Assembly (NCBI GenBank): GCA_016464795.1
Contig: JAEKNN010000023.1
Coordinates: forward strand, 1-50,742
Source of the DNA: Candidatus Amunia macphersoniae
GTDB lineage: Bacteria > Chloroflexota > Dormibacteria > Aeolococcales > Aeolococcaceae
Direction of reading: 5' to 3'
DNA: 50,742 bases
The notes under the pieces are model-generated. The model was given only the letters and a program-made list of their open reading frames with translations, ran no database searches and was not told where the DNA came from. The position numbers and the translations under genes were made by a program. Shown here in pieces: positions 43,712 through 50,742 of the stretch (position 1 is its first letter; each line of letters starts with the position of its first letter).

Positions 43712-44137
43712 ATGGAGATGACACCGACCGCCACCGACACCGACGTCCCACCGCGGAGCGCGCCGTTCGAGGAGAAGATGGCCTACTACCGCTCGCAGCA
43801 CACCACGCAGGGGGTGCGGGCGACGCACCTTGTGGGCATCCCCACCGTGGCTGCGGCGCTGCCTCTGGTGGCAGCACGGCCGCGTCTCGGAGTGCCAATG
43901 TTCCTTGCCGGCTGGACGCTGCAGGTCCTCGGTCACAAGGTGTTCGAGAAGAACAACCCTTCTCTGACCAAGGGATTCTTCACATACCAGTTCTGCGGCC
44001 TGGCCTTCTGGTGCGAGGAGATGGCAGACCTGGTGGCCGGTCGCTCACAGCTCACCGGCGGTCGCGGTTCGGTTCCCGCGGACCGCGACGATGAGAGCCG
44101 GGGCATCCCGCTGCAGGCGTTCGCACAGGCACGCTGA
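43712..44137 (+). CDS. Mpo1/DUF962-like membrane protein
   Basis: A 141-aa protein of the Mpo1 (2-hydroxy fatty acid dioxygenase) family: KMAYYRSQHTTQGVRATHLVGIPT and QVLGHKVFEKNNPSL hold the conserved His residues. Only about three hydrophobic helices. The exact start is uncertain: GTG 43709 and ATG 43712 are both possible, and AGGAGGG at 43691 is 12-14 nt upstream. Diverges from the quinone reductase. Confidence 0.75.
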   Translation: MEMTPTATDTDVPPRSAPFEEKMAYYRSQHTTQGVRATHLVGIPTVAAALPLVAARPRLGVPMFLAGWTLQVLGHKVFEKNNPSLTKGFFTYQFCGLAFWCEEMADLVAGRSQLTGGRGSVPADRDDESRGIPLQAFAQAR

Positions 44138-44201
44138 CCGACGGCGACGGCAGTTGCTCGCGCGGGGACCTACCTGCACGGGTTCCCCGTGTGCGACGGT
44201 T

Positions 44202-44311
44202 GAGGGGGCGGGCGTGCGCTTCGGTCGCTGTCCTCGCGGGCGCTGCGAAGCCAACCGACGGGTTGTCTTCTTGCCGCTGCGGATGCTCCCTTCGCTCCCG
44301 CCCGCCCCCTC
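44202..44311. repeat. 110-bp structured inverted repeat
   Basis: Perfect 13-bp arms (44202-44214 and 44299-44311) enclose a second hairpin at 44247-44270 (10-bp arms, one mismatch, GACG loop). It fills the 232-bp gap between convergent genes, where no gene is seen. It may be a bidirectional terminator or a small structured RNA. Confidence 0.55.
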
Positions 44312-44369
44312 CACCTCCGTGGGTTCCCTTCAATAGGGCACAGTCGGGCACCACCTCGCCGCTGCGATT

Positions 44370-45218
44370 TCAGCCGGCGGCGATCAAGCTGACGGCCGCG
44401 CCGGCCAGGGCCAGGCCGCCCACTTGCTGGCGCGCCAGTCGCTCGCCGAGGATGCCGCGGGCGAGCAGCACAGTGGTCGCCGGGTACAGCGAGCTCAGCA
44501 CCGCCACCAGTGCCAGCAGCCCGCGGTGAGTGGCCAGCACGTAGGCGAGGTTGGCGAGGAAATCGGTGACACCGGCCACCGCGGCGAGCCCCAGGGTGCG
44601 GCCCTGGGGCAGCCCCGGGATGCCGCGTAGGAGCGACACCGCCGTCAGCACCAGGAGGATCGCCACCGAGGCTGCTCGCTGCCCGACCAGCGGCCAGGCG
44701 CCGCCGTCTGACCCGGTCTGGGCGAGCAGCACGTAGAAGCCACCGAAGCTGAACCCGGCGGCGAGCGCAGAAACTAGAGCGGGCCGGCCGATGGGCGGGC
44801 CTGTGGCGGCGCGCGACTCGCGACCGATCAGCACCATCGCCGGGATCGCCAGCGCGATGCCACCCACGGCGAGGGCGCCGGGGCGCTCACCCCGGGCCGC
44901 CCCGACAACAACCGGAACCACCGCGCTCAGCACTGCGGTCAGAGGGGCCACCACCGACATCGGCCCGATGGCCAGGCCCCGGTACAGCAGCACCACACCG
45001 AGCAGGCCGACAGCACCCGCGGCCAACCCCCAGAGAACATCGCTTGATCGGTATGTGGAACCGGGCAGCAGCGCCACCGCAAGCAGCCCCAGGAGCAGGC
45101 TCAGCGTGTTGCTCACCAGGACGATGGCGATCGCCGGCGAGCGCCGCGATGCGACCCCGCCGCTGAAGTCGCTGACGCCGTAGCAGATCGCTGAGACCAG
45201 GGCGAGGACGGCTGCCAT
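44370..45218 (-). CDS. EamA/DMT-family transporter
   Basis: A 282-aa protein of ten transmembrane helices arranged as two EamA repeats. LALVSAICYGVSDF opens the first; VLSSLYPATTVLLARGILGERL closes the second. It probably exports a small metabolite. ATG 45218 is the likely start; a longer frame begins at 45269. It follows the acyltransferase on the same strand. Confidence 0.85.
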   Translation of the reverse strand: MAAVLALVSAICYGVSDFSGGVASRRSPAIAIVLVSNTLSLLLGLLAVALLPGSTYRSSDVLWGLAAGAVGLLGVVLLYRGLAIGPMSVVAPLTAVLSAVVPVVVGAARGERPGALAVGGIALAIPAMVLIGRESRAATGPPIGRPALVSALAAGFSFGGFYVLLAQTGSDGGAWPLVGQRAASVAILLVLTAVSLLRGIPGLPQGRTLGLAAVAGVTDFLANLAYVLATHRGLLALVAVLSSLYPATTVLLARGILGERLARQQVGGLALAGAAVSLIAAG

Positions 45219-45282
45219 CGCTGACGGACTCTGCAACGGGGCCACCGAGAGGCGGCGTCGCCAGGCCATCCCGGGCAGTCGA

Positions 45283-46514
45283 TCAGTTGCGGAGCGCGCC
45301 CACCAGGATCCCGCTCAAGCCGGTCAGCAACGCCGCCGTGGTCAGCGACATCGCCACCCGGCCCAGCCCTGCCAGGAAGCGGCGCGGTTGACGCGTGCCC
45401 AGAAGAGGGCGTGCGGAAGCGCCAGCAGTGCCAGCGCGGCCAGGCCGGACCCAAGAGCCGGCCTCACCCACCAGTCCGGGGTGATGGTCACCGAGGTCAA
45501 GCCCAGCCCCCAGCCGCTCAGGCCGGCGGCGACGAGCGCGGCGCAGAAGAGGCTGATCACCAGCGGGCCCAGGTAGCGGAGCGCCGCCAAGCGGGTGGGC
45601 ACCGGCGGTTGGGGTGTCCAGATCGGCTCGAGCACGTGCCACTGGTCGGCGTTCTGGGTGATCACCGGCTCGAACGCCGCCAGGGCGGCGCGAGCCACCC
45701 GGCGCACCTCGGCGTCGCGCGGCGCCTCAATGTCGTAGGGGATCTCGGGCAGCGCGTGAAGGCAGAGCCGGCCTCCCTGTCGCAGCGACCATGCCGGCAC
45801 CAGCGCGGCATTGCAGCGCACAGCGATGTCGACGACCCCGATCGGGATGGGTGTGGGCATGCCGAAGAACTCGACAGGCACGCCGGTCCCGGCCAGGTCG
45901 CGATCCATCGCGATGGCGACCGTGCCGTTGCCTCGCAGCACGGAGAACACCTGGCGGAGAGCACCAGCCCCGATGCGCCGGGCGGCCAGCGACGAGTCAG
46001 CCTCGCGCATGGCCGCGACGTCGAGTGGGATGACGGTGACGCCGAGGCGGGCGCGGCCGCCGCGCAGATGGTCGAACAGCCGGTGTGGCCGCACCACCTC
46101 GGCGAGCACGGCGACATTGCCGATGCCTGCATTGAAGGCGACCAGCCCGGCGTCCCAGGGGCCCAGGTGGCTGGACACCATGACCACCCCCCGTCCGCGC
46201 TGTAGCGCTGCCGTGACGATGTCCAGACCATCGATGTCGAGGCGACGCGCAGACGGGCTGGGCCGTGACATGCGCAGCACATCCACCCATGACCTGCCCA
46301 GATTGCGGGCGTTGGCGCGGACTACAGCGCGCAGCCGGCGCGATGACACGTCGCCGCCGAGCACGTGGGTGAGGTTGGAACGGAGCCCGGCGAAGCGACC
46401 CGGTGACAGGACCAAAAGCACGTGCACAACAGCTATGGCAAGCGCATACGCAACAGCCTGCGGCACCCGGTTGGCAAGCGTCTCGGCAACCCGGTACGCC
46501 CAGTACTTGCTCAC
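45283..46514 (-). CDS. HtrB/PatA-like acyltransferase with C-terminal membrane extension, apparent frameshift
   Basis: The open frame runs 46514-45342 (390 aa); the extent given here includes a likely lost end. Catalytic HX4D is H116-D121 in SSHLGPWD, with AMDRDLAGTGVPVEFFG downstream. After residue 310 a membrane extension of two helices follows. The frame then ends in WQGWAGWRCR, whereas the next frame reads FLAGLGRV, then MSLTTAALLTGLSGILVGAL and RN to a stop at 45283. A one-base change near 45380-45388 would explain it. GTG 46514 has GAGGAG 5 nt upstream. Paralogue of the gene at 14517-15503. Confidence 0.85.
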
Positions 46515-46833
46515 ACAACTCCTCTGAATTGGTTTTCGAGAGCGTACCCGGGAGGGGAATGGAACCGACCGCTCACAGTGCCGATCGGGCCAGGATTAGT
46601 CCGTCTGACGAACGACCAACGGCGCTCCAGGTCCTCCACGGGTGACGTTGCGACAGAGGCGTTCGTCGCCACATCGCGCCGGCATGGTAGGGTGCGGGTT
46701 GACTGCGGCATTCACAGACGCGCCGCTGCCCTTCTTGCGGTTCCTCTCCCCGTGTCACACGGGTTCCCCAAGCCAAGGCCATCGACCAGAGCTTCGAGGG
46801 GAAGCGCAGAGCCTTCAGGGCTCAGGAGATTCC
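46515..46833 (+). promoter_or_regulatory. Long structured leader of the helicase gene
   Basis: 319 bp without a gene. TAGGGT (46686-46691) is a plausible -10, giving a 5' leader of about 135 nt. Two hairpins are seen: 46749-46763 (6-bp arms) and 46809-46823 (GAGCC/GGCTC), the second ending directly before the AGGAG ribosome site (46824-46828). The layout suggests RNA-level control, as is known for cold-induced DEAD-box genes. Confidence 0.5.
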
Positions 46834-48087
46834 ATGACATCGTTCGCTGAGATGGGTGTGCGTCCGCGCACACTCCAGGCGTTGCAGGACGCTCGCATCA
46901 CCACCCCGCTGCCCATCCAGGAAGAGACGATTCCCGTCTTGCTCGCCGGCCGCGACGCCGTGGCCGAGGCGCCAACGGGCTCCGGCAAGACCCTGGCATT
47001 CCTCATCCCGATGGTCGAGCGGCTCGCCGGCCACCGGCGTGACGCCGGCCCGCGCGCGCTGATCGTGGCCCCGTCGCGGGAGCTGGCCAACCAGATCGGG
47101 ACCGTGCTGCGCACCGTGGACAAGGGGCTGCGCGTGGCCATGATCTACGGCGGCGTCGGCTACGGCAGCCAGCTCAACGCGCTCCGCTTCAGCCCCGACG
47201 TGGTGATCGGCTGTCCGGGTCGGATCCTCGATCTCACCTCTCAGGGGAAGGCAGACCTGTCGAAGGTCGAGTACCTGGTGCTCGACGAGGCCGACGAGAT
47301 GCTCGACCAGGGCTTCGCTCCCGACGTCGAGCGGATCATCGCGATGACGCCTGGCAGCGGACCGAACCGCCGTCAGACAGTGCTCACCTCGGCGACGATG
47401 CCGTCCTGGGTGCAGCGCATGATCGATCGCCATCTGCTCGAGCCGGCGATCATCAGGGTCACCACCCAGGGTGAGCCCACTCTGGAGCACGCCATCCTGC
47501 ACATGGAGCGGGCCAACAAGGTCGACACGCTGTCCCGGCTGCTGCGCCGCCACAGCGGCTCCGCTCTGGTGTTCCACCGCACCAAGCACGGAGCCAAGGG
47601 GCTGGCGCGCGACCTCAATGCGCGCGGCCACCGCAGCGTCGAGCTGCAGGGCAACCTGTCGCAGAACGCGCGCGATCGCGCTGTGGCGATGTTTCGCAGC
47701 GGCCAGGCCGATGTGCTCGTGGCCACCAATGTCGCCGCTCGCGGGCTCGACATCAGCCACGTCGCCATGGTGGTCAACTACGAACTACCCGAGACGCCCC
47801 AGTGGTTGACGCACCGCGTCGGACGCACCGCGCGCAACGGCGCCGCCGGCCGCGCCTTCACGTTCATCACCAATGAGGACGGCGAGAAGTGGCGCAAGCT
47901 GCGCCGGCTCGGCGCACCCGAGCTGCCAGGTGCCGACACCGACCACCTGCTCAACACCGGTGACATCAGGTTGATCGCCGCACCACCGCTGGGCGTGATC
48001 GACAGGCGACCGGGCCCGCGACCACAGCGTCCGGGGAACGCCAGCACATTCCACCGACGCCGGCCGCGTCCGTCGTCGGTGCGGTAA
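46834..48087 (+). CDS. DEAD-box RNA helicase
   Basis: A 417-aa helicase. Motifs in order: Q-motif PLPIQEETIP, I APTGSGKT, Ia PSRELANQ, II DEAD (VLDEADEML), III SAT, IV LVFHRTK, V ATNVAARGLDI, VI HRVGRTARNG. The short C-terminal tail is basic (RRRPRPSSVR), suited to RNA binding. AGGAG 5 nt before ATG. Likely role in ribosome assembly or mRNA decay, possibly in the cold. Confidence 0.95.
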   Translation: MTSFAEMGVRPRTLQALQDARITTPLPIQEETIPVLLAGRDAVAEAPTGSGKTLAFLIPMVERLAGHRRDAGPRALIVAPSRELANQIGTVLRTVDKGLRVAMIYGGVGYGSQLNALRFSPDVVIGCPGRILDLTSQGKADLSKVEYLVLDEADEMLDQGFAPDVERIIAMTPGSGPNRRQTVLTSATMPSWVQRMIDRHLLEPAIIRVTTQGEPTLEHAILHMERANKVDTLSRLLRRHSGSALVFHRTKHGAKGLARDLNARGHRSVELQGNLSQNARDRAVAMFRSGQADVLVATNVAARGLDISHVAMVVNYELPETPQWLTHRVGRTARNGAAGRAFTFITNEDGEKWRKLRRLGAPELPGADTDHLLNTGDIRLIAAPPLGVIDRRPGPRPQRPGNASTFHRRRPRPSSVR

Positions 48088-48120
48088 CCGGCCTCCTGTT
48101 TCCGAGCGCCGGTCAGGCGC

Positions 48121-49956
48121 TCAGCCCGCGGCCACCTTGTCGCGCTTGCGGATCTTGTTGCGCTCGTCGGCGTTGAGCACCCGCTTGCGAAGCCGGATGC
48201 CCTTGGGGCTGACCTCGACGAGCTCGTCGTCCTCGATGAAGTCGAGGCTCTCCTCGAGCGACATCGTCCGTGCCGGCACCAGGCGCACCGTGGCGTCCTC
48301 GGTGGATGACCTGATGTTGGTCTTCTGCTTCTGCTTGGTGACGTTGAGGTGCAGGTCACCGGGGCGACGGTTCAGGCCCACGATCATGCCCTCGTAGACA
48401 GCTGTCCCGGGCCCGATGAAGGGCTGGCCGCGCTCCTGCAGACCCAGCAGCCCGTACGCAACCGCGGTGCCCGGCTGGCTGGCGGTGAGCACACCGTTGC
48501 GGGTGGTGGGCGGAAGATTGCGCCACCTCTCCCAGCCGAGCAGTCGCGTCGACATCACGCCGGTGCCGCGGGTCAGTGTGAGAATCTGGCTGCGCAGGCC
48601 GATCAGCGCGCGTGTGGGAGCGTGGTGGGTGAGTCGCGCCCGGCCGGCGGCGTCGGTGCGCATCGACTGCATGTGCGCGCCGCGCGACCCCAGCGTCTCG
48701 GCGATGGCGCCGACCGCTTCGGCGTCGCAATCGATGATGCACTCCTCCACCGGTTCGTGGCGGCGGCCGTCGATCTCACGGGTGATCACCGCCGGCCGTG
48801 ACACCTCGAACTCGTAGCCCTCGCGACGCATGGTCTCGATGAGGATGGCGAGGTGCAGCTCGCCACGACCGCTGACCTCGAAGATGTCGGCGGTGGGGCC
48901 GTCGGCGACGCGCAGCGCGACGTTGGTGAGCAGCTCGCGCTGGAGGCGAGCGCGCAGCTGTCGCGACGTGCTGCTCAACGTGGCCTCCCTGCCGGCCAAC
49001 GGTGACTGGTTCACCGAGAACTGCATGCGCAGGGTGGGCTCGCCCACCTCCGGGCGCGGCAGTGGCACGGGGTCGTCGGCGTCGGCCACCGTGTCGCCGA
49101 TGGCCACGTCCGCGAGGCCTGTGATGTACACGATCTCGCCGGCGGCGACCTCCTCGACGGGAAGCCGCTGCAGGGCTTCGACGGTGAGCACTGTGCTGAT
49201 TCGCTGACGCGCGCCGATGCCGTCGGCGGTGCACACCACCACCGCCTGTCCGACGCGGAGAACACCCTTGTTGATGCGGCCCAGCGCCAGCCGGCCGCTG
49301 TAGTTGTCGTGGTCGAGGTTGCTGACCAGCATCTGGAAGGGTGCGTCGGGATCGGCCGGCGGCGGGGGCACGTGGCTCAGGATGGTGTCGAGCAGCGGTT
49401 CGAGGGTGGTGCCGGGATTGTTGAGGGCCAGCGTGGCTGTGCCCTCGCGTCCGTTGGTGTACACCACCGGCGCGTCCAGCTGTGATGCGTCGGTCGCCAG
49501 CTCGAGGAGCAGGTCGTGGGTGAGCTCGACCGTCTGCGCCGGGTCGGCGTTGATCCTGTCGATCTTGTTGACCACGATGATCGGGCGCAGGCCGAGCGCC
49601 AGGGCCTGGCGCAGTACCACGCGGGTCTGCGGCATCGGGCCCTCGGCGGCATCGACCAACAACAGGCAGCCGTCGGCCATGCCCAGCACGCGTTCCACCT
49701 CACCGCCGAAGTCGGCGTGGCCGGGGGTGTCGATGATGTTGAGCTTGACCCCGCGATAGCGGATCGAGGTGGTCTTGGCGAGGATGGTGATCCCCTTCTC
49801 CCGCTCCAGGTCGTTGGAATCCATGATCAGCTCGCCCACCTGCTCGTGGGCCGCGAACACGCGAGACTGCTTGAGGAGCGCGTCGACAAGCGTGGTCTTG
49901 CCATGGTCGACGTGGGCGACGATGGCCACGTTGCGCAGGTCGGCGCGGCGGGACAT
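48121..49956 (-). CDS. typA: Ribosome-associated GTPase TypA/BipA
   Basis: A 611-aa translational GTPase. G1 [10 protein letters not shown]2 [14 protein letters not shown]3 [17 protein letters not shown]4 NKIDR, then beta-barrel domain II, the EF-G-like domain III/V and the BipA-specific C-terminal domain with [16 protein letters not shown]. Binds the 70S ribosome. ATG 49956; the frame runs upstream to 50085 without homology. Converges with the helicase gene. Confidence 0.96.
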   Translation of the reverse strand: MSRRADLRNVAIVAHVDHGKTTLVDALLKQSRVFAAHEQVGELIMDSNDLEREKGITILAKTTSIRYRGVKLNIIDTPGHADFGGEVERVLGMADGCLLLVDAAEGPMPQTRVVLRQALALGLRPIIVVNKIDRINADPAQTVELTHDLLLELATDASQLDAPVVYTNGREGTATLALNNPGTTLEPLLDTILSHVPPPPADPDAPFQMLVSNLDHDNYSGRLALGRINKGVLRVGQAVVVCTADGIGARQRISTVLTVEALQRLPVEEVAAGEIVYITGLADVAIGDTVADADDPVPLPRPEVGEPTLRMQFSVNQSPLAGREATLSSTSRQLRARLQRELLTNVALRVADGPTADIFEVSGRGELHLAILIETMRREGYEFEVSRPAVITREIDGRRHEPVEECIIDCDAEAVGAIAETLGSRGAHMQSMRTDAAGRARLTHHAPTRALIGLRSQILTLTRGTGVMSTRLLGWERWRNLPPTTRNGVLTASQPGTAVAYGLLGLQERGQPFIGPGTAVYEGMIVGLNRRPGDLHLNVTKQKQKTNIRSSTEDATVRLVPARTMSLEESLDFIEDDELVEVSPKGIRLRKRVLNADERNKIRKRDKVAAG

Positions 49957-50402
49957 GGTGGTCGAAGTGGGTGGCACGAGCCCTATGGTCGCCGACTTGC
50001 GGTCAGAAGCGGCTGGAAGTGGGTGACCGGGGTGCCACATCGCCAAGACGTGGCGCGTCTTCCTCGTCGACCGCCGCCCTAACAACTTCTATGATCTGGC
50101 TCGCCCAATTGCGGTTGGACCGCGGAGGGGGCGGTGCACGTCGGCGGTGATGGTCCCGGCGACTCGAACCACACGGCGTGGACAACAAAGTTAGAAGCCG
50201 CGGAAGCTGAGGATGCTTTCCTTGCTTGCGCCTCGTCCTCCAACAAGTGCTCGAGGAGGTCCACAAGCACGGTGCCGACTGTGAAAGTTGGCGTCATCTC
50301 TCTTGCTGACGCGCGGGGCACCCAACCACCCCGCACAAGAGAGCTGCATGCCGGCCGGGCAGCGTGACCGGCCGCGCGCCGGATCGGGGATAAAGACCTG
50401 GG
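49957..50402. other. Gap upstream of typA, one doubtful small ORF
   Basis: 446 bp. The only candidate is a minus-strand frame at 50079-50297 (listed separately). A T-loop-like string at 50161-50170 does not fold into a tRNA. No clear promoter. Confidence 0.4.
50079..50297 (-). CDS. Doubtful small hypothetical protein
   Basis: About 72 aa beginning MTPTFTVGTVLVDLLEHLL, charged helical start and a proline-rich end. Weak AAGAGAG ribosome site. Base composition is less GC-rich than neighbours. No recognised family; it may not be a gene. Confidence 0.25.
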   Translation of the reverse strand: MTPTFTVGTVLVDLLEHLLEDEAQARKASSASAASNFVVHAVWFESPGPSPPTCTAPSAVQPQLGEPDHRSC

Positions 50403-50742
50403 CTACAGCCAACCGCGCTGTTCCGCAACGCGCACGGCCTCCATCCGGTTGCGCGCGCCGGTCTTCTGGATCGCCGATGACAGGTAGTTGCGCACCGTTC
50501 CCTCCGACAGGAAAAGGCGACCGGCGATGCCCGACACCGCCGACCCATCGACTGCCGCCGCCAGCACGTCGCGCTCACGCGCGGACAGTGGGTTGGGCCC
50601 TTCGCTGAGCGCCGCGGCGGCGAGCGCCGGATCGATGACTCGCTCGCCGGCGATGGCGCGCCGAATCGCCGCAGCCAGATCCTCCACCGGCCCGTCCTTC
50701 ACCAAGAATCCCGACGCGCCGGCCTCCATGGCGCGGCGCAGG
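50403..50742 (-). CDS. NarL/FixJ-type response regulator, 3'-end only
   Basis: Partial; the gene runs past the right edge of the window. The visible part has the receiver-domain end EAGASGFLVKDGP (conserved Lys) and a LuxR-type helix-turn-helix LSARERDVLAAAVDGSAVSG, ending EGTVRNYLSSAIQKTGARNR. It is the output half of a two-component system; the sensor kinase is expected outside the window. Confidence 0.88.
   Translation of the reverse strand, partial: LRRAMEAGASGFLVKDGPVEDLAAAIRRAIAGERVIDPALAAAALSEGPNPLSARERDVLAAAVDGSAVSGIAGRLFLSEGTVRNYLSSAIQKTGARNRMEAVRVAEQRGWL

Noticed and set aside
45283..45351. Separate 22-aa membrane peptide
   Set aside because: More simply explained as the frameshifted C-terminus of the acyltransferase.
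50155..50180. tRNA or tmRNA 3' end on the minus strand (GGTTCGAGTC followed by GGACCA)
   Set aside because: T-stem positions do not pair and no acceptor or anticodon arm can be built.

Overview
The window is chromosomal DNA from a high-GC bacterium. It is densely packed, with many 4-bp stop/start overlaps, frequent GTG starts and no mobile element, plasmid function or CRISPR array that I can see. Gene content points to a free-living aerobic soil-type organism in or near Actinomycetota, Chloroflexota or Ca. Dormibacterota: an inositol-phosphate synthase / phosphatidylinositol mannoside-type lipid operon, a CysA-like rhodanese, a 7Fe ferredoxin, an FdxA-like electron carrier next to glutamine synthetase, and several start codons sitting 6-7 nt after a -10 element (leaderless mRNAs). 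The phylum is an inference; there is no rRNA gene in the window.

Layout. 52-7072 (minus) is a nitrogen-assimilation block: glnA, ferredoxin, PII-amtB, a PucR-type regulator and a second glutamine synthetase. 7226-9699 (minus) has a GH1 glycosidase, a TusA-like protein and a rhodanese. 9859-12190 holds a small membrane protein, the clamp-loader delta' subunit and a CPBP protease. 12253-17332 (minus) is one lipid operon: small membrane protein, ArsR regulator, inositol-3-phosphate synthase, PatA-like acyltransferase, PimA-like mannosyltransferase, CDP-alcohol phosphatidyltransferase and a DUF2127 membrane protein. A 37-bp near-perfect palindrome lies on the ArsR start. 17420-19051 (plus) adds a PH-like membrane protein and a PlsC acyltransferase. 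A decayed DinB-like gene, an unusual short-arm tRNA-Tyr and a zinc alcohol dehydrogenase follow.

20727-28838 contains repair and hydrolase genes, a MerR regulator with a perfect 30-bp palindrome and its partner ferritin-like diiron protein, then a FIST sensor followed by a GAF-GGDEF-EAL protein. 28938-29133 is a chain of hairpins running into tRNA-Glu, with the cognate gltX gene nearby. A TPP riboswitch controls thiD-thiM-thiE (31185-33476). 33506-38117 (minus) has a cNMP-binding protein, the primary sigma factor, a degenerate EAL protein and an alkylation-repair pair (Ada/AlkA fusion plus Ogt).

39017-42512 (plus) is the most novel-looking segment: a tight four-gene operon of an acyl-CoA-dehydrogenase-like flavoprotein, a PhnD-fold protein with no signal peptide, a radical SAM enzyme with a TusA-like N-terminal domain, and a DoxX membrane protein. 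A CRP-type operator precedes it. The remainder carries a quinone oxidoreductase, an Mpo1-like protein, a structured intergenic inverted repeat, an EamA transporter, a second HtrB-type acyltransferase with an apparent frameshift, a DEAD-box helicase with a long structured leader, the TypA GTPase and a truncated NarL-type response regulator at the right edge.
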